Assembly: GCA_039933105.1 (NCBI GenBank)
Contig: JBDTOT010000007.1
Span: 1-64,000, forward strand
DNA from: FEN-1219 sp039933105
Lineage (GTDB): Bacteria; Pseudomonadota; Gammaproteobacteria; Steroidobacterales; Rariloculaceae
DNA length: 64,000 nt
Direction: 5' to 3'
Shown here: positions 16,984-25,213 of the stretch, piece after piece
Position numbering within the stretch: the stretch's first letter is position 1
How the letters are laid out: the number at the start of each line of letters is the position of its first letter
Position numbers and translations under genes: made by a program
Notes under the pieces: model-generated
The model's input: only the letters and a program-made list of their open reading frames with translations
Database searches by the model: none
Told to the model about the DNA's origin: nothing

Positions 16984-17955
16984 ATGGTCTGGGCAATTCG
17001 ATTCGAGCAATTCGGCGGACCCGAAGTGCTGAAGTACCAGCAAGTCGACGTGGGCGAGCCGAAGGCGGGCGAGGCGCGCGTCGCGCATCGCGCGATCGGG
17101 CTCAACTTCATCGACGTGTATCACCGCACGGGGTTGTACCCGATGGCGCTGCCGAGCGGGCTTGGTGGCGAGGGCGCCGGTGTGGTCGTGGCCGTGGGGC
17201 CCGGCGTCACGCACGTTCGTGCCGGCGACCGCGTTGTCTATACGGCTTCCGGCGCACTCGGCTCGTACTCCGAAGAGCGCATCCTCGACGCGCGCTGGCT
17301 CGTGCGGCTGCCCGCTGCGATCGATGAGCAAACCGGCGCCGCCATGATGCTGAAAGGCCTCACGGCCTGGTATCTATTGAAGCGCAGTTACGTTGTGCAG
17401 GCCGGCGATTGGATTCTGTTACACGCGGCTGCCGGCGGCGTGGGCCTGATCGCGGCGCAGTGGGCACGTGAGCTCGGTGCGCGCGTAATAGGCATCGTGG
17501 GCTCTGCGGCGAAACGCGAGCTCGCGCTGGCACATGGTTGTGAGCACGTGTTGCTCGACAATGAAGACGTGCCGCGGCGCGTGCGCGAGATTGCGGGGGG
17601 TGGTGTGCCCGTGGTGTATGACTCCGTGGGTCGCACGACGTTCTTCCAGTCGCTCGACTGCTTACGGCCGCACGGATTGCTCGTCAGCTTCGGCAATTCG
17701 TCCGGCAAAGTCGAGCCGTTCGGGCTGCAAGAACTCCAGAAACGCGGCTCGTTGTATGTCACACGACCCACGTTGCAGGACTTCATTCGCGAGCGGCGGG
17801 ATCTCGAGACGGGTAGCAGCGAGCTGTTCGATCTCGTGCAGGGCGGCCGCGTGCGGATCAACGTCAACCAGACCTACGCATTGCGCGACGCGGCGCAGGC
17901 GCACCGCAATCTGGAAGCACGGCGTACCACCGGCTCCACGGTGCTGATCCCCTAA
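16984..17955 (+). CDS. qor: NADPH:quinone reductase (Qor family, MDR superfamily)
   Basis: A 323-residue zinc-independent medium-chain reductase reducing quinones with NADPH. The N-terminus MVWAIRFEQFGGPEVLKYQQ is typical of Qor. Other marks are GLNFIDVYHRTGLYP, GLGGEGAGVVVAVGPGV, and the nucleotide-binding HAAAGGVGLIAAQWARELG at about residues 142-160. DSVGRTTFFQSLDCLRPHG and ARRTTGSTVLIP at the C-terminus also fit. The structural zinc cysteines are absent, as expected. It is divergent from the flavoprotein gene, 55 bp apart. A TATATT at 16936-16941 may be part of its promoter. Confidence 0.9.
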   Translation: MVWAIRFEQFGGPEVLKYQQVDVGEPKAGEARVAHRAIGLNFIDVYHRTGLYPMALPSGLGGEGAGVVVAVGPGVTHVRAGDRVVYTASGALGSYSEERILDARWLVRLPAAIDEQTGAAMMLKGLTAWYLLKRSYVVQAGDWILLHAAAGGVGLIAAQWARELGARVIGIVGSAAKRELALAHGCEHVLLDNEDVPRRVREIAGGGVPVVYDSVGRTTFFQSLDCLRPHGLLVSFGNSSGKVEPFGLQELQKRGSLYVTRPTLQDFIRERRDLETGSSELFDLVQGGRVRINVNQTYALRDAAQAHRNLEARRTTGSTVLIP

Positions 17956-18050
17956 CCGCGCATTTCGCGCGCGATTCACCACAAACATTCGTCGCAGCGC
18001 GTCCGGCGGGCCGCTACGGTAGCTCTCATCGTCTCGTCGAGGAGGGCGCC

Positions 18051-18476
18051 GTGCTCAAACAACGGCACGAGAAACAGTTGGCATGTCCGATGACGGAAGC
18101 GTTCGCGGCGCTCGTCGAGGTCATCGGTAAAGGTCGTTGGGCCGGCGCCGTGCTCATCGACGCCGCCGCTCCGCCGAAGCCCGGCTGCCGATACGAGCAA
18201 CAGCGCGGCAAAGTACTCAGGCGTGGCAAAGTGCTCGCGTGTCTGCGGCCCGTGTCGATTACGCTGCAAGAGATGTTGCTCGATCCTCCGTGCTGTGTGC
18301 AGCTGCGATTGCACTGGCGCCTCGAACCTGTCGACGACGGCTCATGCGTGCTGCTCGACGCGCGTTACCTGTTGAATGGCGCCGCCACGCTGCGCCGTCG
18401 TCATTGGCACGAGCGAATCAGCGGGCACTGCGCGCGAATGCTTGGCGCTCTCGAACAGCGAGTGCTAGCCAACTAA
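18051..18476 (+). CDS. SRPBCC-like (START fold) protein
   Basis: A 141-residue protein starting with GTG preceded by GAGGAGGGC. The pattern LKQRHEKQLACPMTEAFAAL at the N-terminus is the usual opening strand and helix of the SRPBCC ligand-binding fold. The middle strands (QLRLHWRLEPVDDGSCVLLD) and the long C-terminal helix (RISGHCARMLGALEQRVLAN) also fit. Proteins of this fold bind hydrophobic ligands or carry out cyclisation. No ligand can be inferred. It stands alone after qor, 95 bp downstream. Confidence 0.6.
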   Translation: MLKQRHEKQLACPMTEAFAALVEVIGKGRWAGAVLIDAAAPPKPGCRYEQQRGKVLRRGKVLACLRPVSITLQEMLLDPPCCVQLRLHWRLEPVDDGSCVLLDARYLLNGAATLRRRHWHERISGHCARMLGALEQRVLAN

Positions 18477-18612
18477 CCGCGGCCGCATAGTCCGTTCGGG
18501 CTGGTGAGCGAAACGTGAAGCGTCGCGCAGTTCGCTACGCATCTGCGCCTATACTCGAATCACACGGCGCGCTCTGCCGTCTCCCTCGGCAGTGCAGGCC
18601 GAGTAGCAGGAG

Positions 18613-19242
18613 ATGTCATTGCGCGCGGCAACTCATCGAGTTCGTCCAGTCGTGAGCCTCCAGGAGTTCTTCAAGGACTCCGTCGCTGCCGCCATGCGGA
18701 AGCAGGGCGTCGCGGCCGACGATCACACGGCTTACTACGTCGTCAATCTGCTGACCCTCTTCGCCCGGCAAGAAGCGCTGTACGAGCGCAGCAAGACGGG
18801 GCCCGGCCTGCAGCCGCTCGCGTTACTGCTGGCCGAAGCGGCCGATGCGCCGGATCGCGGTGCTTGCAATGCCGTGCTGCGCCGCGTGGGCGACACGTCA
18901 TTGTTCGTCGCGGGGTTTCTAGGCGATGGCTTCGCGCGCAAGCTCGTGGATGTCGACTACTACATCGACATGGGCGGTGCCGCCTACGGACGATTGTCGG
19001 CGAGCGTGCGCGGTACGCTCCAAGGTCGCGCGTTGAGTTCAGTATTTGCCGAGCTCGCCGAGAAGTTTCGCGAATTCGTCGACGTGCTCACCGAAATCCG
19101 TGCGTCGGGCGCCGCCGCGGCGCTCGACGTCCTGCGCCTGTACGAGGTCTGGCTCAAGACCGGCAGCCGGCGCGCGGCGCAGCTGCTTCGCGAGCACGGC
19201 ATCGAACCGAATGCCACGCTGAACGCGGCAACGCGGCACTGA
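18613..19242 (+). CDS. Conserved hypothetical protein, first of a pair
   Basis: A mostly helical, soluble 209-residue protein. Typical stretches are SLQEFFKDSVAAAMRKQGVA, AYYVVNLLTLFARQEALYER and VDVDYYIDMGGAAYGRLSAS, and a helical C-terminus DVLRLYEVWLKTGSRRAAQL. I do not recognise a named domain. The start is uncertain: AGGAG touches the ATG at 18613 with no spacing, while a TTG at 18619 lies six bases from it. The next gene begins two bases after the stop. The two are likely partners. Confidence 0.75.
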   Translation: MSLRAATHRVRPVVSLQEFFKDSVAAAMRKQGVAADDHTAYYVVNLLTLFARQEALYERSKTGPGLQPLALLLAEAADAPDRGACNAVLRRVGDTSLFVAGFLGDGFARKLVDVDYYIDMGGAAYGRLSASVRGTLQGRALSSVFAELAEKFREFVDVLTEIRASGAAAALDVLRLYEVWLKTGSRRAAQLLREHGIEPNATLNAATRH

Positions 19243-19244
19243 GC

Positions 19245-19886
19245 ATGCTGCTCGGCAAGCTCCAGTCGCTGCTGCACGAACTCTATGCGCTCGATGTTGC
19301 ATACGGCGTCGACGATTTTCTAATCACCGATGCCAAGTTTGCCCGCGCGCTCGACAAGGGTGGCCGCGACGTGGACGAGAAACTGCTGATCGCTGAAACT
19401 GACGGCGAAGCGGAAGTCGCGCTGTTTCTCGAGCGCGAGCTGCTCGAACGTTTGAGTGATCACGATCCTCTGACGTGTCTCGACGATAGCAACCTGGCGG
19501 ACTTCTGGGCCGCGCTCGAGGGCGTGAGTCACTTCACGTATTACGCGTGGAACGCGGAACGCGACAAGAACGTCACGCTGTTCGAGCTCGAGCTGCAAGC
19601 CGAGGTAGACAAGTTCGTGACGACGGAGCTACTGCTGAAGCAACAGAGCGGCCGCGAGCCCCACGAGCTGCACGCGTGGTTGTTCGACAAGCCGCAGCTC
19701 GATAGTGAGCTCCACGGTGCCGAGCGAGAACGCTACCGGCGCGCAAATCGTTATGCGGGTAAGTACTGCCAGCGGCTCGGTGCCGTACTCGCCCGCGGCG
19801 CGGACGACGAGGCCGTGCAAAGCGAGCTGCGGCGGTTCTACCGGCTATCCCAGCAGTCGAAGCTCGCGCACATCGACGCGCACTAG
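19245..19886 (+). CDS. Conserved hypothetical protein, second of a pair
   Basis: A 213-residue acidic helical protein starting MLLGKLQSLLHELYALDVAY. Other recognisable stretches are VDDFLITDAKFARALDKGGR, EVALFLERELLERLSDHDPL and DFWAALEGVSHFTYYAWNAE. The pattern E-V-D-K-F near residue 120, then LHAWLFDKPQLDSEL, gives it a regular helical look. It has no signal, membrane span or known motif. It is translationally coupled to the preceding gene (TGAGCATG). The same frame is open far upstream, but that part overlaps the first gene. Function unknown. Confidence 0.75.
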   Translation: MLLGKLQSLLHELYALDVAYGVDDFLITDAKFARALDKGGRDVDEKLLIAETDGEAEVALFLERELLERLSDHDPLTCLDDSNLADFWAALEGVSHFTYYAWNAERDKNVTLFELELQAEVDKFVTTELLLKQQSGREPHELHAWLFDKPQLDSELHGAERERYRRANRYAGKYCQRLGAVLARGADDEAVQSELRRFYRLSQQSKLAHIDAH

Positions 19887-19888
19887 TC

Positions 19889-21022
19889 TCACGCCAAACG
19901 GCCGGTGAAGGGCAGCTGGGTGTCTGCCGCCGCCAGAGCAGTGACGATGCGTTCGACGCCGAAGATCTTGATCAGCACGGCAACGCGCATCCACATGCCG
20001 TTGCGCTCCTGGCGCCAATACATCGCGCGTGGGTCGTGGTCCACGAGCGGGTCGATCTCCGGGCCGCGTGGTAGCGGATGCATGATGAAGGCGTCGCGTT
20101 TCATGAGCGTGAGTTCCGGCGTGCCAATGCTAAACGGCCTCAAGTCTACGGCGTGCGACTCGCCCGCCGTGTCCCATTCCGTCTGCATGCGCGTCACGTA
20201 CAGCGCATCGAGCTGCGGCAATACCGTATCTAGCTGCGTCGTTTCACTGTACGCGATGCGATGCTCGTCGAGATAAGCTTTGATGTCGCGTTCCATCGCG
20301 AACTGTGGTGGCGCAATGAACACGAGCCGCACGCCTTCGTAGTGCCGCATTAGGTAGCACAGCGAGCGCACGGTGCGGCCGCGCTTCAAGTCGCCCATCA
20401 TGCCGATGACCTTGCCGTCGATACCGCCGCGGGGCTCGAAGCTACGCGCCAGCGTGTAGATGTCGAGGAGGGCCTGCGTCGGGTGTTGATCGCTGCCACT
20501 GCCGGCGTTGATGACAGGTACCGGCCGTTGGATGCCGTCCATGAGCTTGGCCGCCTTCGCCGCGCGGCCGGCTTCCTTCGTTCGCATGATGATCACGTCC
20601 ACGTAGGAGCTGAACGTGCGAATGGAGTCCTCGAAGCTCTCGCCTTTTACCTCGGACGAGGTGGACGGATCGCGAATCTCGCTGGTGCGCATCCCTAAGA
20701 TGTGGCACGCGTTGTTGAACGACAGGAACGTCCGCGTCGACGGCTGCGTGAAGTACAGCATCGCGCGCCGCGTCGGCAGCAAGTCGCGCAGCGCGCGGGC
20801 ACCGACCTCGGATTTGGCCAGCGTGCGCACACGGGTCGCAAGGTCGCAGAGCTCGTCGAGCAATGTGCGATCGAACACGTGCGGATCGATGACGTGGAAT
20901 AGTCCGGTGCCGCGCGAGGGCAGGACCAGTGTTTCGGTGACGGATTGCGTAGAGGTCGCCTCTTTATCGTGTTTCGAGTCGACGGCCGGTAGCGCGACGG
21001 CCGGCAGCGCGCACGCTAACAA
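19889..21022 (-). CDS. pyrB: Aspartate carbamoyltransferase, long variant
   Basis: Transfers carbamoyl phosphate to aspartate, the committed step of pyrimidine synthesis. The catalytic pieces are the carbamoyl-phosphate loop FTQPSTRTFLSFNNACHILG, the 80s-loop lysine in SEVKGESFEDS, HPTQALLDIYTLA, GDLKRGRTVRSL, YVTRMQTEWD and the C-terminal MHPLPRGPEIDPLVDHDPRA. STRTF replaces the common STRTR. The N-terminus is uncertain: no ATG or GTG lies upstream of the conserved part, and the only listed start is a TTG at 21022 without a clear ribosome site. The annotated 377 residues may therefore be a little too long. No pyrI regulatory subunit is adjacent. The pathway's next enzyme, a dihydroorotase, is at 34362. 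Confidence 0.85.
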   Translation of the reverse strand: MLACALPAVALPAVDSKHDKEATSTQSVTETLVLPSRGTGLFHVIDPHVFDRTLLDELCDLATRVRTLAKSEVGARALRDLLPTRRAMLYFTQPSTRTFLSFNNACHILGMRTSEIRDPSTSSEVKGESFEDSIRTFSSYVDVIIMRTKEAGRAAKAAKLMDGIQRPVPVINAGSGSDQHPTQALLDIYTLARSFEPRGGIDGKVIGMMGDLKRGRTVRSLCYLMRHYEGVRLVFIAPPQFAMERDIKAYLDEHRIAYSETTQLDTVLPQLDALYVTRMQTEWDTAGESHAVDLRPFSIGTPELTLMKRDAFIMHPLPRGPEIDPLVDHDPRAMYWRQERNGMWMRVAVLIKIFGVERIVTALAAADTQLPFTGRLA

Positions 21023-21148
21023 ACGACAGCCCGGAAAGGTAGCCCGCCGCGCGGGAGCTTAAGATATTGACCCTCCGCCGAGTTGGTGAAAAGCTACGGC
21101 TAGGCGGCTAGACGCCCAGTACAACAACAAGAATTCAGGAGACTTCCC

Positions 21149-21751
21149 ATGCCAGAAGGGTCTAAAACCACCGTCCCCGACGGCCGTCGCTGCGAGCTGT
21201 ACTACTTCACCGGCAAGGTGCTGTCCAGCCAGAAGCAGAAAGAGACGCAGATCAGCAGCACCACGCAACACCACGCCAACAACTATGCGTCGACGTCCGT
21301 GTCGTCGCGCACGGTCGATCATCACGAGTTCTTCCTGGCCGACGAAGGCGGCAAGGAACGCGCGTTCAAGACCGTGGATTTCGATTTCCCCTGCCGCGAG
21401 GGCCAGACGCTGTCGGTCATGTGGACTATCGCCGAGGGCAAGAACGAAGGCCCGTTCCTGGCCGTCAGGAACCACAATACGCAGGAGCGTCATGAAGCCT
21501 CGCAAGCCAGCGTCGCTGCTTGGATGGAGGAGCCGTACACCTGGGGCGTCATCGGCGTCGCCGTAGCCATCATCATCGTGCTCTTCTTTGTCAACGGGAC
21601 CCTCGGGTTCCTGGCGCTGATCGGTTTGCCGATCTATGGCTGGTGGCGCAAGAAGTCGCGGGCGAAATCTGCAGCCAAGTCGTTGCTCGGCGGGGATGCC
21701 TTGCGGCAGCTCGACACGCAGCTCGCGCCGCTGAAGCCGTTCGCGGTTTAG
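21149..21751 (+). CDS. Membrane protein of unknown function
   Basis: A 200-residue protein preceded by CAGGAG with seven bases of spacing. The first 130 residues are polar and soluble-looking, including GKVLSSQKQKETQISSTTQH and VDHHEFFLADEGGKE. Two adjacent membrane spans (WGVIGVAVAIIIVLFFVNGT and LGFLALIGLPIYGWW) follow, then a basic cytoplasmic tail beginning RKKSRAKSAAKSLLGGD. The topology suggests a soluble N-domain tethered by a C-terminal hairpin. I do not recognise the family. It is divergent from pyrB and convergent on the MDR gene, with a hairpin between. Confidence 0.7.
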   Translation: MPEGSKTTVPDGRRCELYYFTGKVLSSQKQKETQISSTTQHHANNYASTSVSSRTVDHHEFFLADEGGKERAFKTVDFDFPCREGQTLSVMWTIAEGKNEGPFLAVRNHNTQERHEASQASVAAWMEEPYTWGVIGVAVAIIIVLFFVNGTLGFLALIGLPIYGWWRKKSRAKSAAKSLLGGDALRQLDTQLAPLKPFAV

Positions 21752-21777
21752 ACCGCTCCGCATCGAAAGGCGCGACC

Positions 21778-21800
21778 GCCCGCACGTATCGTGTGCGGGC
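21778..21800. terminator. Hairpin between convergent genes
   Basis: GCCCGCAC-GTATCGT-GTGCGGGC forms an eight-base-pair stem with a seven-base loop. It lies 26 bp after the membrane-protein stop and 18 bp after the stop of the convergent MDR gene. There is no T-run on either strand. Confidence 0.5.
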
Positions 21801-21818
21801 CGTCGCCGCGCTGAAGTG

Positions 21819-22931
21819 TTACCGGACGCGGACCACGATTTTCCCCATGTAGTCGCCGTGAGCCATGAGCTCGAAGGCAGCAGGCGCCTGGTCGAACTCG
21901 AGCACGCGGTCGATCACGGGGCGAATCTCATGCTGCGCGATGAACGCGTTCATGGCTTCGAAGTCGGCGCGTGAGCCGACGTATACCGCGGTCAAGTGCG
22001 CCCCCGCCTGAAACAGCGGCCCGGTCGGCAGCTGGTCCGCGAAGCCGGACAGCGTGCCGATCATCGCGACGTGGCCGTCGAACGCGAGTGCTGCGAGCGC
22101 TTTCGTGAACGTGCCGCGGCCGCCCACCTCGAGCACCTGCTTCACGCCCGCGTCGCGCGTCAGTGCGCGCACGGCCTTCTGCCAATCCGGGTCCGTCCGG
22201 TAGTTGACGGCCCCAAATGCGCCGAGCTTGCGGGCGCGCTCGAGCTTCATGTCGCTCGAGCTCGTGATGATCGGCTTGGCGCCGGCCGCGGCCGCGAACA
22301 CGAGGCCGAACGTCGATACGCCGCCCGTGCCTTCGAGCAGCACGTAGTCGCCGGCCTTGAGGTGCCCGTACTTGAACAACCCCACCCACGCTGTGACGCC
22401 TGAAGTCGGCAACGTAGCGGCTTCTTCGTAGGAGAGGTGTTTCGGAAAGCTCACGAGACTCTGCTCGTCGGCCACGACGAATTCGGACAGCATGCCGCCG
22501 GCATTGCCGCCGCGCGACGATGTGAGGCCGTCGGCGCTGCGGTCGCCGTCTATCCAACGCGGCATGAAGATGCCCACCACGCGATCGCTAACCTTGAACC
22601 GGGTGACGCCGGGACCGAGCGCCACGACCTCGCCGGCGCCGTCGGCGAACGGGATGCCACCTGTCAGATCTGCGGGCCCGCCAGGTTTTCTGTCGCGCAT
22701 CTCGACGTCGTAGCCGCCATTGATCGACGTCGCGTGGATTCGCACGAGCACCTCGTGCGCGCCGGGGCTCGGCCGCGGCACTTGTTTCAGCACGAGCTCG
22801 TACGCCGCACCGTCGGCGCGGGGCGAGAACTGGTACTGACGAATCGTCTGGCTTTGGGCGGTGGCGTCGCAGCTCACAGTGACTGCGAGCAGTAGCGCCA
22901 AAAGGGCAGTCGCTCGGCGGTGATCGGGCAT
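21819..22931 (-). CDS. MDR-family NAD(P)-dependent oxidoreductase with an export signal
   Basis: A 370-residue zinc-independent alcohol dehydrogenase/quinone reductase-like protein. Family features are VLVRIHATSINGGYDVEMRD, FADGAGEVVALGPGVTRFKV, EEAATLPTSGVTAWVGLFKY, LLEGTGGVSTFGLVFAAAAG (nucleotide-binding loop) and the C-terminal GDYMGKIVVRVR. The odd feature is a strong N-terminal signal peptide (ATALLALLLAVTVSCDATAQ) in front of a normally cytosolic fold. The cofactor would have to be supplied in the periplasm or the enzyme folded before export. No Tat RR motif is seen beyond HRRATALL. The ATG is the natural start, and ilvA ends 22 bp upstream. Confidence 0.85.
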   Translation of the reverse strand: MPDHRRATALLALLLAVTVSCDATAQSQTIRQYQFSPRADGAAYELVLKQVPRPSPGAHEVLVRIHATSINGGYDVEMRDRKPGGPADLTGGIPFADGAGEVVALGPGVTRFKVSDRVVGIFMPRWIDGDRSADGLTSSRGGNAGGMLSEFVVADEQSLVSFPKHLSYEEAATLPTSGVTAWVGLFKYGHLKAGDYVLLEGTGGVSTFGLVFAAAAGAKPIITSSSDMKLERARKLGAFGAVNYRTDPDWQKAVRALTRDAGVKQVLEVGGRGTFTKALAALAFDGHVAMIGTLSGFADQLPTGPLFQAGAHLTAVYVGSRADFEAMNAFIAQHEIRPVIDRVLEFDQAPAAFELMAHGDYMGKIVVRVR

Positions 22932-22953
22932 CGTGGCTCCTCGGCCCCCGGTG

Positions 22954-24504
22954 TCAGTTGGCCGCGTGCAAGAACAGCTGGTACGCGGGGTTTTCCGTCT
23001 CGTCGGAGTACGTGTAGCCGAGCTGCTTCAGGTGGTGCGTGAACTTCGCGCGGTCCTCCGGGGGCACCTGCACGCCTGCGAGCACGCGGCCGTAATCCGA
23101 GCCATGATTGCGGTAGTGGAACAGGCTGATGTTCCAACTGTTGCCCACTGCCGTGAGGAACGCGCGCAGCGCGCCGGGCCGTTCAGGGAACTCGAACCGG
23201 TATAGAACCTCGTGCTTGAGCCCCGGGGCCTGCCCGCCGACGAGGTGGCGCACGTGCAGCTTCGCTAGCTCGTTGTCGCTGAAGTCGAGCACGGGGTAGC
23301 CCCCGGCTTTGAGCTGGGCGACGATCTCTGCGGCTTCCCCGGAGCCGCGTTGTAGCGACACGCCGACGAAGATACGCGCCGTGGTGTCGGGCGCGTAACG
23401 GTAATTGAACTCCGTGATGTTGCGCGTGCCCAGTGCTTCGCAGAAGCGCAGGAATGCTCCCGGTTGCTCCGGGATCTCGACCGCGAGCACGACTTCCCGG
23501 TGCTCACCGATCTCCGCGCGCTCGGCCACGTAGCGCAAGCGATCGAAGTTCATGTTCGCGCCGCTGTTGATCGCGATCAGCGTGCTGCCCGATGCGCGTT
23601 CTCGCTCGACGTAGCGTTTCATCCCGGCGACCGCGAGAGCACCTGCGGGCTCCACGATCACGCGGCTGTCCTCGAAGATGTCTTTGATCGCGGCGCAGAT
23701 CTCGTCGGTGCTGACGAGGATGATCTCGTCCACGACTTCCTGCGCGACGCGGAATGTCTCGTCGCCGACACGCCGAACCGCGACGCCGTCAGCGAACGTG
23801 CCGACACGGTCGAGTGTGAACGGGGCCCCGCGCTTCAGTGACTCGTACATGCTCGCCGATTCGATCGGCTCGACGCCGACGATCTTCACCCCGGGGAATT
23901 GGTTCTTCAGACGTGCGCCGATGCCGCAAATCAGTCCGCCGCCGCCTACGGGCACGAACACTGCGTCCGGCACGCGTGGCCACTGTCGTTCCAGCTCGAT
24001 CGCGATCGTGCCCTGGCCGGCAATGCCGTCCGGGTCGTTGAACGGATGGACGAACGTGAGGTTCTCGGCCGCCGCGAGCTGCATCGCGTGCGCGTACGCA
24101 TCATCGAAGGCGTCGCCCTCGAGCACGATCTCGCCGCCGAGTGCGGCGACGGCGTCGACCTTGATCGACGGCGTGCGGGTCGGCATCACGATCACAGCCC
24201 GCACGCCGCGTTTGCGCGCGGCAAGCGCCACGCCCTGCGCGTGGTTGCCGGCTGAGCTGCAGATGACGCCCTTGGCGAGTGCCTCGGGCGATAGATGCGC
24301 AATCCTGTTGTAGGCGCCGCGCAGCTTGAACGAGAACACGGCCTGCAGGTCCTCGCGCTTGAGCAGCACCTCATGGCCGAGCCGCTTGGATAGGCGCGGT
24401 GCACGGTCGAGCGGCGACTCGATTGCAACGTCATACACGCGCGCACGGGTAATCAGCGGCGCATAGCTTGCGGCTATGGGGTACGACTTTCGGACCGTGC
24501 TCAT
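22954..24504 (-). CDS. ilvA: Threonine ammonia-lyase, biosynthetic
   Basis: PLP enzyme converting threonine to 2-oxobutanoate for isoleucine synthesis. From the ATG giving MSTVRKSYPIAASYAPLI it has 516 residues, the size of E. coli IlvA; an upstream in-frame start at 24534 adds ten Arg-rich residues. The PLP lysine is K60 in FSFKLRGAYN. The phosphate loop is VGGGGLICGIG, and SSAGNHAQGVALAA and HPFNDPDGIAGQGTIA are characteristic. Two C-terminal regulatory ACT-like repeats (VVLAVEIPEQPGAFLRF and HEVLYRFEFPERPGALRAF) show this is the isoleucine-inhibited long form. Confidence 0.95.
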   Translation of the reverse strand: MSTVRKSYPIAASYAPLITRARVYDVAIESPLDRAPRLSKRLGHEVLLKREDLQAVFSFKLRGAYNRIAHLSPEALAKGVICSSAGNHAQGVALAARKRGVRAVIVMPTRTPSIKVDAVAALGGEIVLEGDAFDDAYAHAMQLAAAENLTFVHPFNDPDGIAGQGTIAIELERQWPRVPDAVFVPVGGGGLICGIGARLKNQFPGVKIVGVEPIESASMYESLKRGAPFTLDRVGTFADGVAVRRVGDETFRVAQEVVDEIILVSTDEICAAIKDIFEDSRVIVEPAGALAVAGMKRYVERERASGSTLIAINSGANMNFDRLRYVAERAEIGEHREVVLAVEIPEQPGAFLRFCEALGTRNITEFNYRYAPDTTARIFVGVSLQRGSGEAAEIVAQLKAGGYPVLDFSDNELAKLHVRHLVGGQAPGLKHEVLYRFEFPERPGALRAFLTAVGNSWNISLFHYRNHGSDYGRVLAGVQVPPEDRAKFTHHLKQLGYTYSDETENPAYQLFLHAAN

Positions 24505-24567
24505 GAAACGCTCGCGCCGCCGGCAGGCACGCAAGTGTACTCGGCGCGCCTGGAGCCCGTCTTGTGG

Positions 24568-25017
24568 TCAGGCGCCCTGGCGAGTCAGGAACCTGTCGAG
24601 CTCGTTGGCGAAGGCCTGGAGGTCCGTTCTGCTCAACGTCGGCGGCCCGCGGGTGCGTTCGCCCGCCGAACGTAGGGACTCCATGAAGTTACGGCGCGCC
24701 AGGTGATCCTGCACGTTGTCCGGCGTGTAAAAGGTGCCGCGCGGGTTGAGCGCGAATGCCTTCCCGGCCACCACCTGCGCAGCCAGCGGAATGTCCGCCG
24801 TGACGACGAGATCCCCTGGTTTTAGCCCAGCGAGAATCCGCGCGTCCGCCACGTCGAACCCCGCTTCGACTTGTAGCGCTCTGACGAATCGCGACTTCGG
24901 CGCCCGCAACGCGTGGTTGGCCACGAGCACCGTCTCGACGTGTACACGCTCCGCGGCACGGAACAGGATCTCCTTGACCTGAGCCGGGCAAGCATCGGCA
25001 TCGACCCATACGATCAT
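24568..25017 (-). CDS. YaiI/YqxD family (DUF188) protein
   Basis: A 149-residue soluble protein with the family opening MIVWVDADACPAQVKEILFR. Other family stretches are VLVANHALR, DVADARILAGLKPGDLVVTA, and the end of the conserved core ALNPRGTFYTPDNVQDHLA. The acidic residues around DADACP suggest a PIN-like nuclease fold, but activity is unproven. It lies 63 bp upstream of ilvA on the same strand. Confidence 0.9.
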   Translation of the reverse strand: MIVWVDADACPAQVKEILFRAAERVHVETVLVANHALRAPKSRFVRALQVEAGFDVADARILAGLKPGDLVVTADIPLAAQVVAGKAFALNPRGTFYTPDNVQDHLARRNFMESLRSAGERTRGPPTLSRTDLQAFANELDRFLTRQGA

Positions 25018-25081
25018 CGCGATTCGCCAGCAGCGTCGAAATAGTCCAAGCTATTCGCAGGAAACCCGGCTGGAGACTGCA

Positions 25082-25213
25082 ATGGCGAATAAGACGCCGA
25101 ACTACAAACAAGACAAGCGGCGCCGTGAAGATGCGCAGAAGAAACGCAACCTGGAAGAGCAGGAGCGGCAAGCTGCGCGCAAGAAGAACGTACCCGACCC
25201 TCCGCCTCAATGA
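25082..25213 (+). CDS. Small, highly charged hypothetical protein (43 residues)
   Basis: A short gene, MANKTPNYKQDKRRREDAQK followed by KRNLEEQERQAARKKNVPD. It is almost wholly Lys/Arg/Glu/Gln and predicted to be one basic helix. Its stop overlaps the next gene by ATGA, a clear sign of translational coupling with DUF1415. It is divergent from the YaiI gene 64 bp away. Very similar tiny basic proteins are seen next to DUF1415 in related genomes, to my recollection. A nucleic-acid contact is possible but unproven. Confidence 0.7.
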   Translation: MANKTPNYKQDKRRREDAQKKRNLEEQERQAARKKNVPDPPPQ

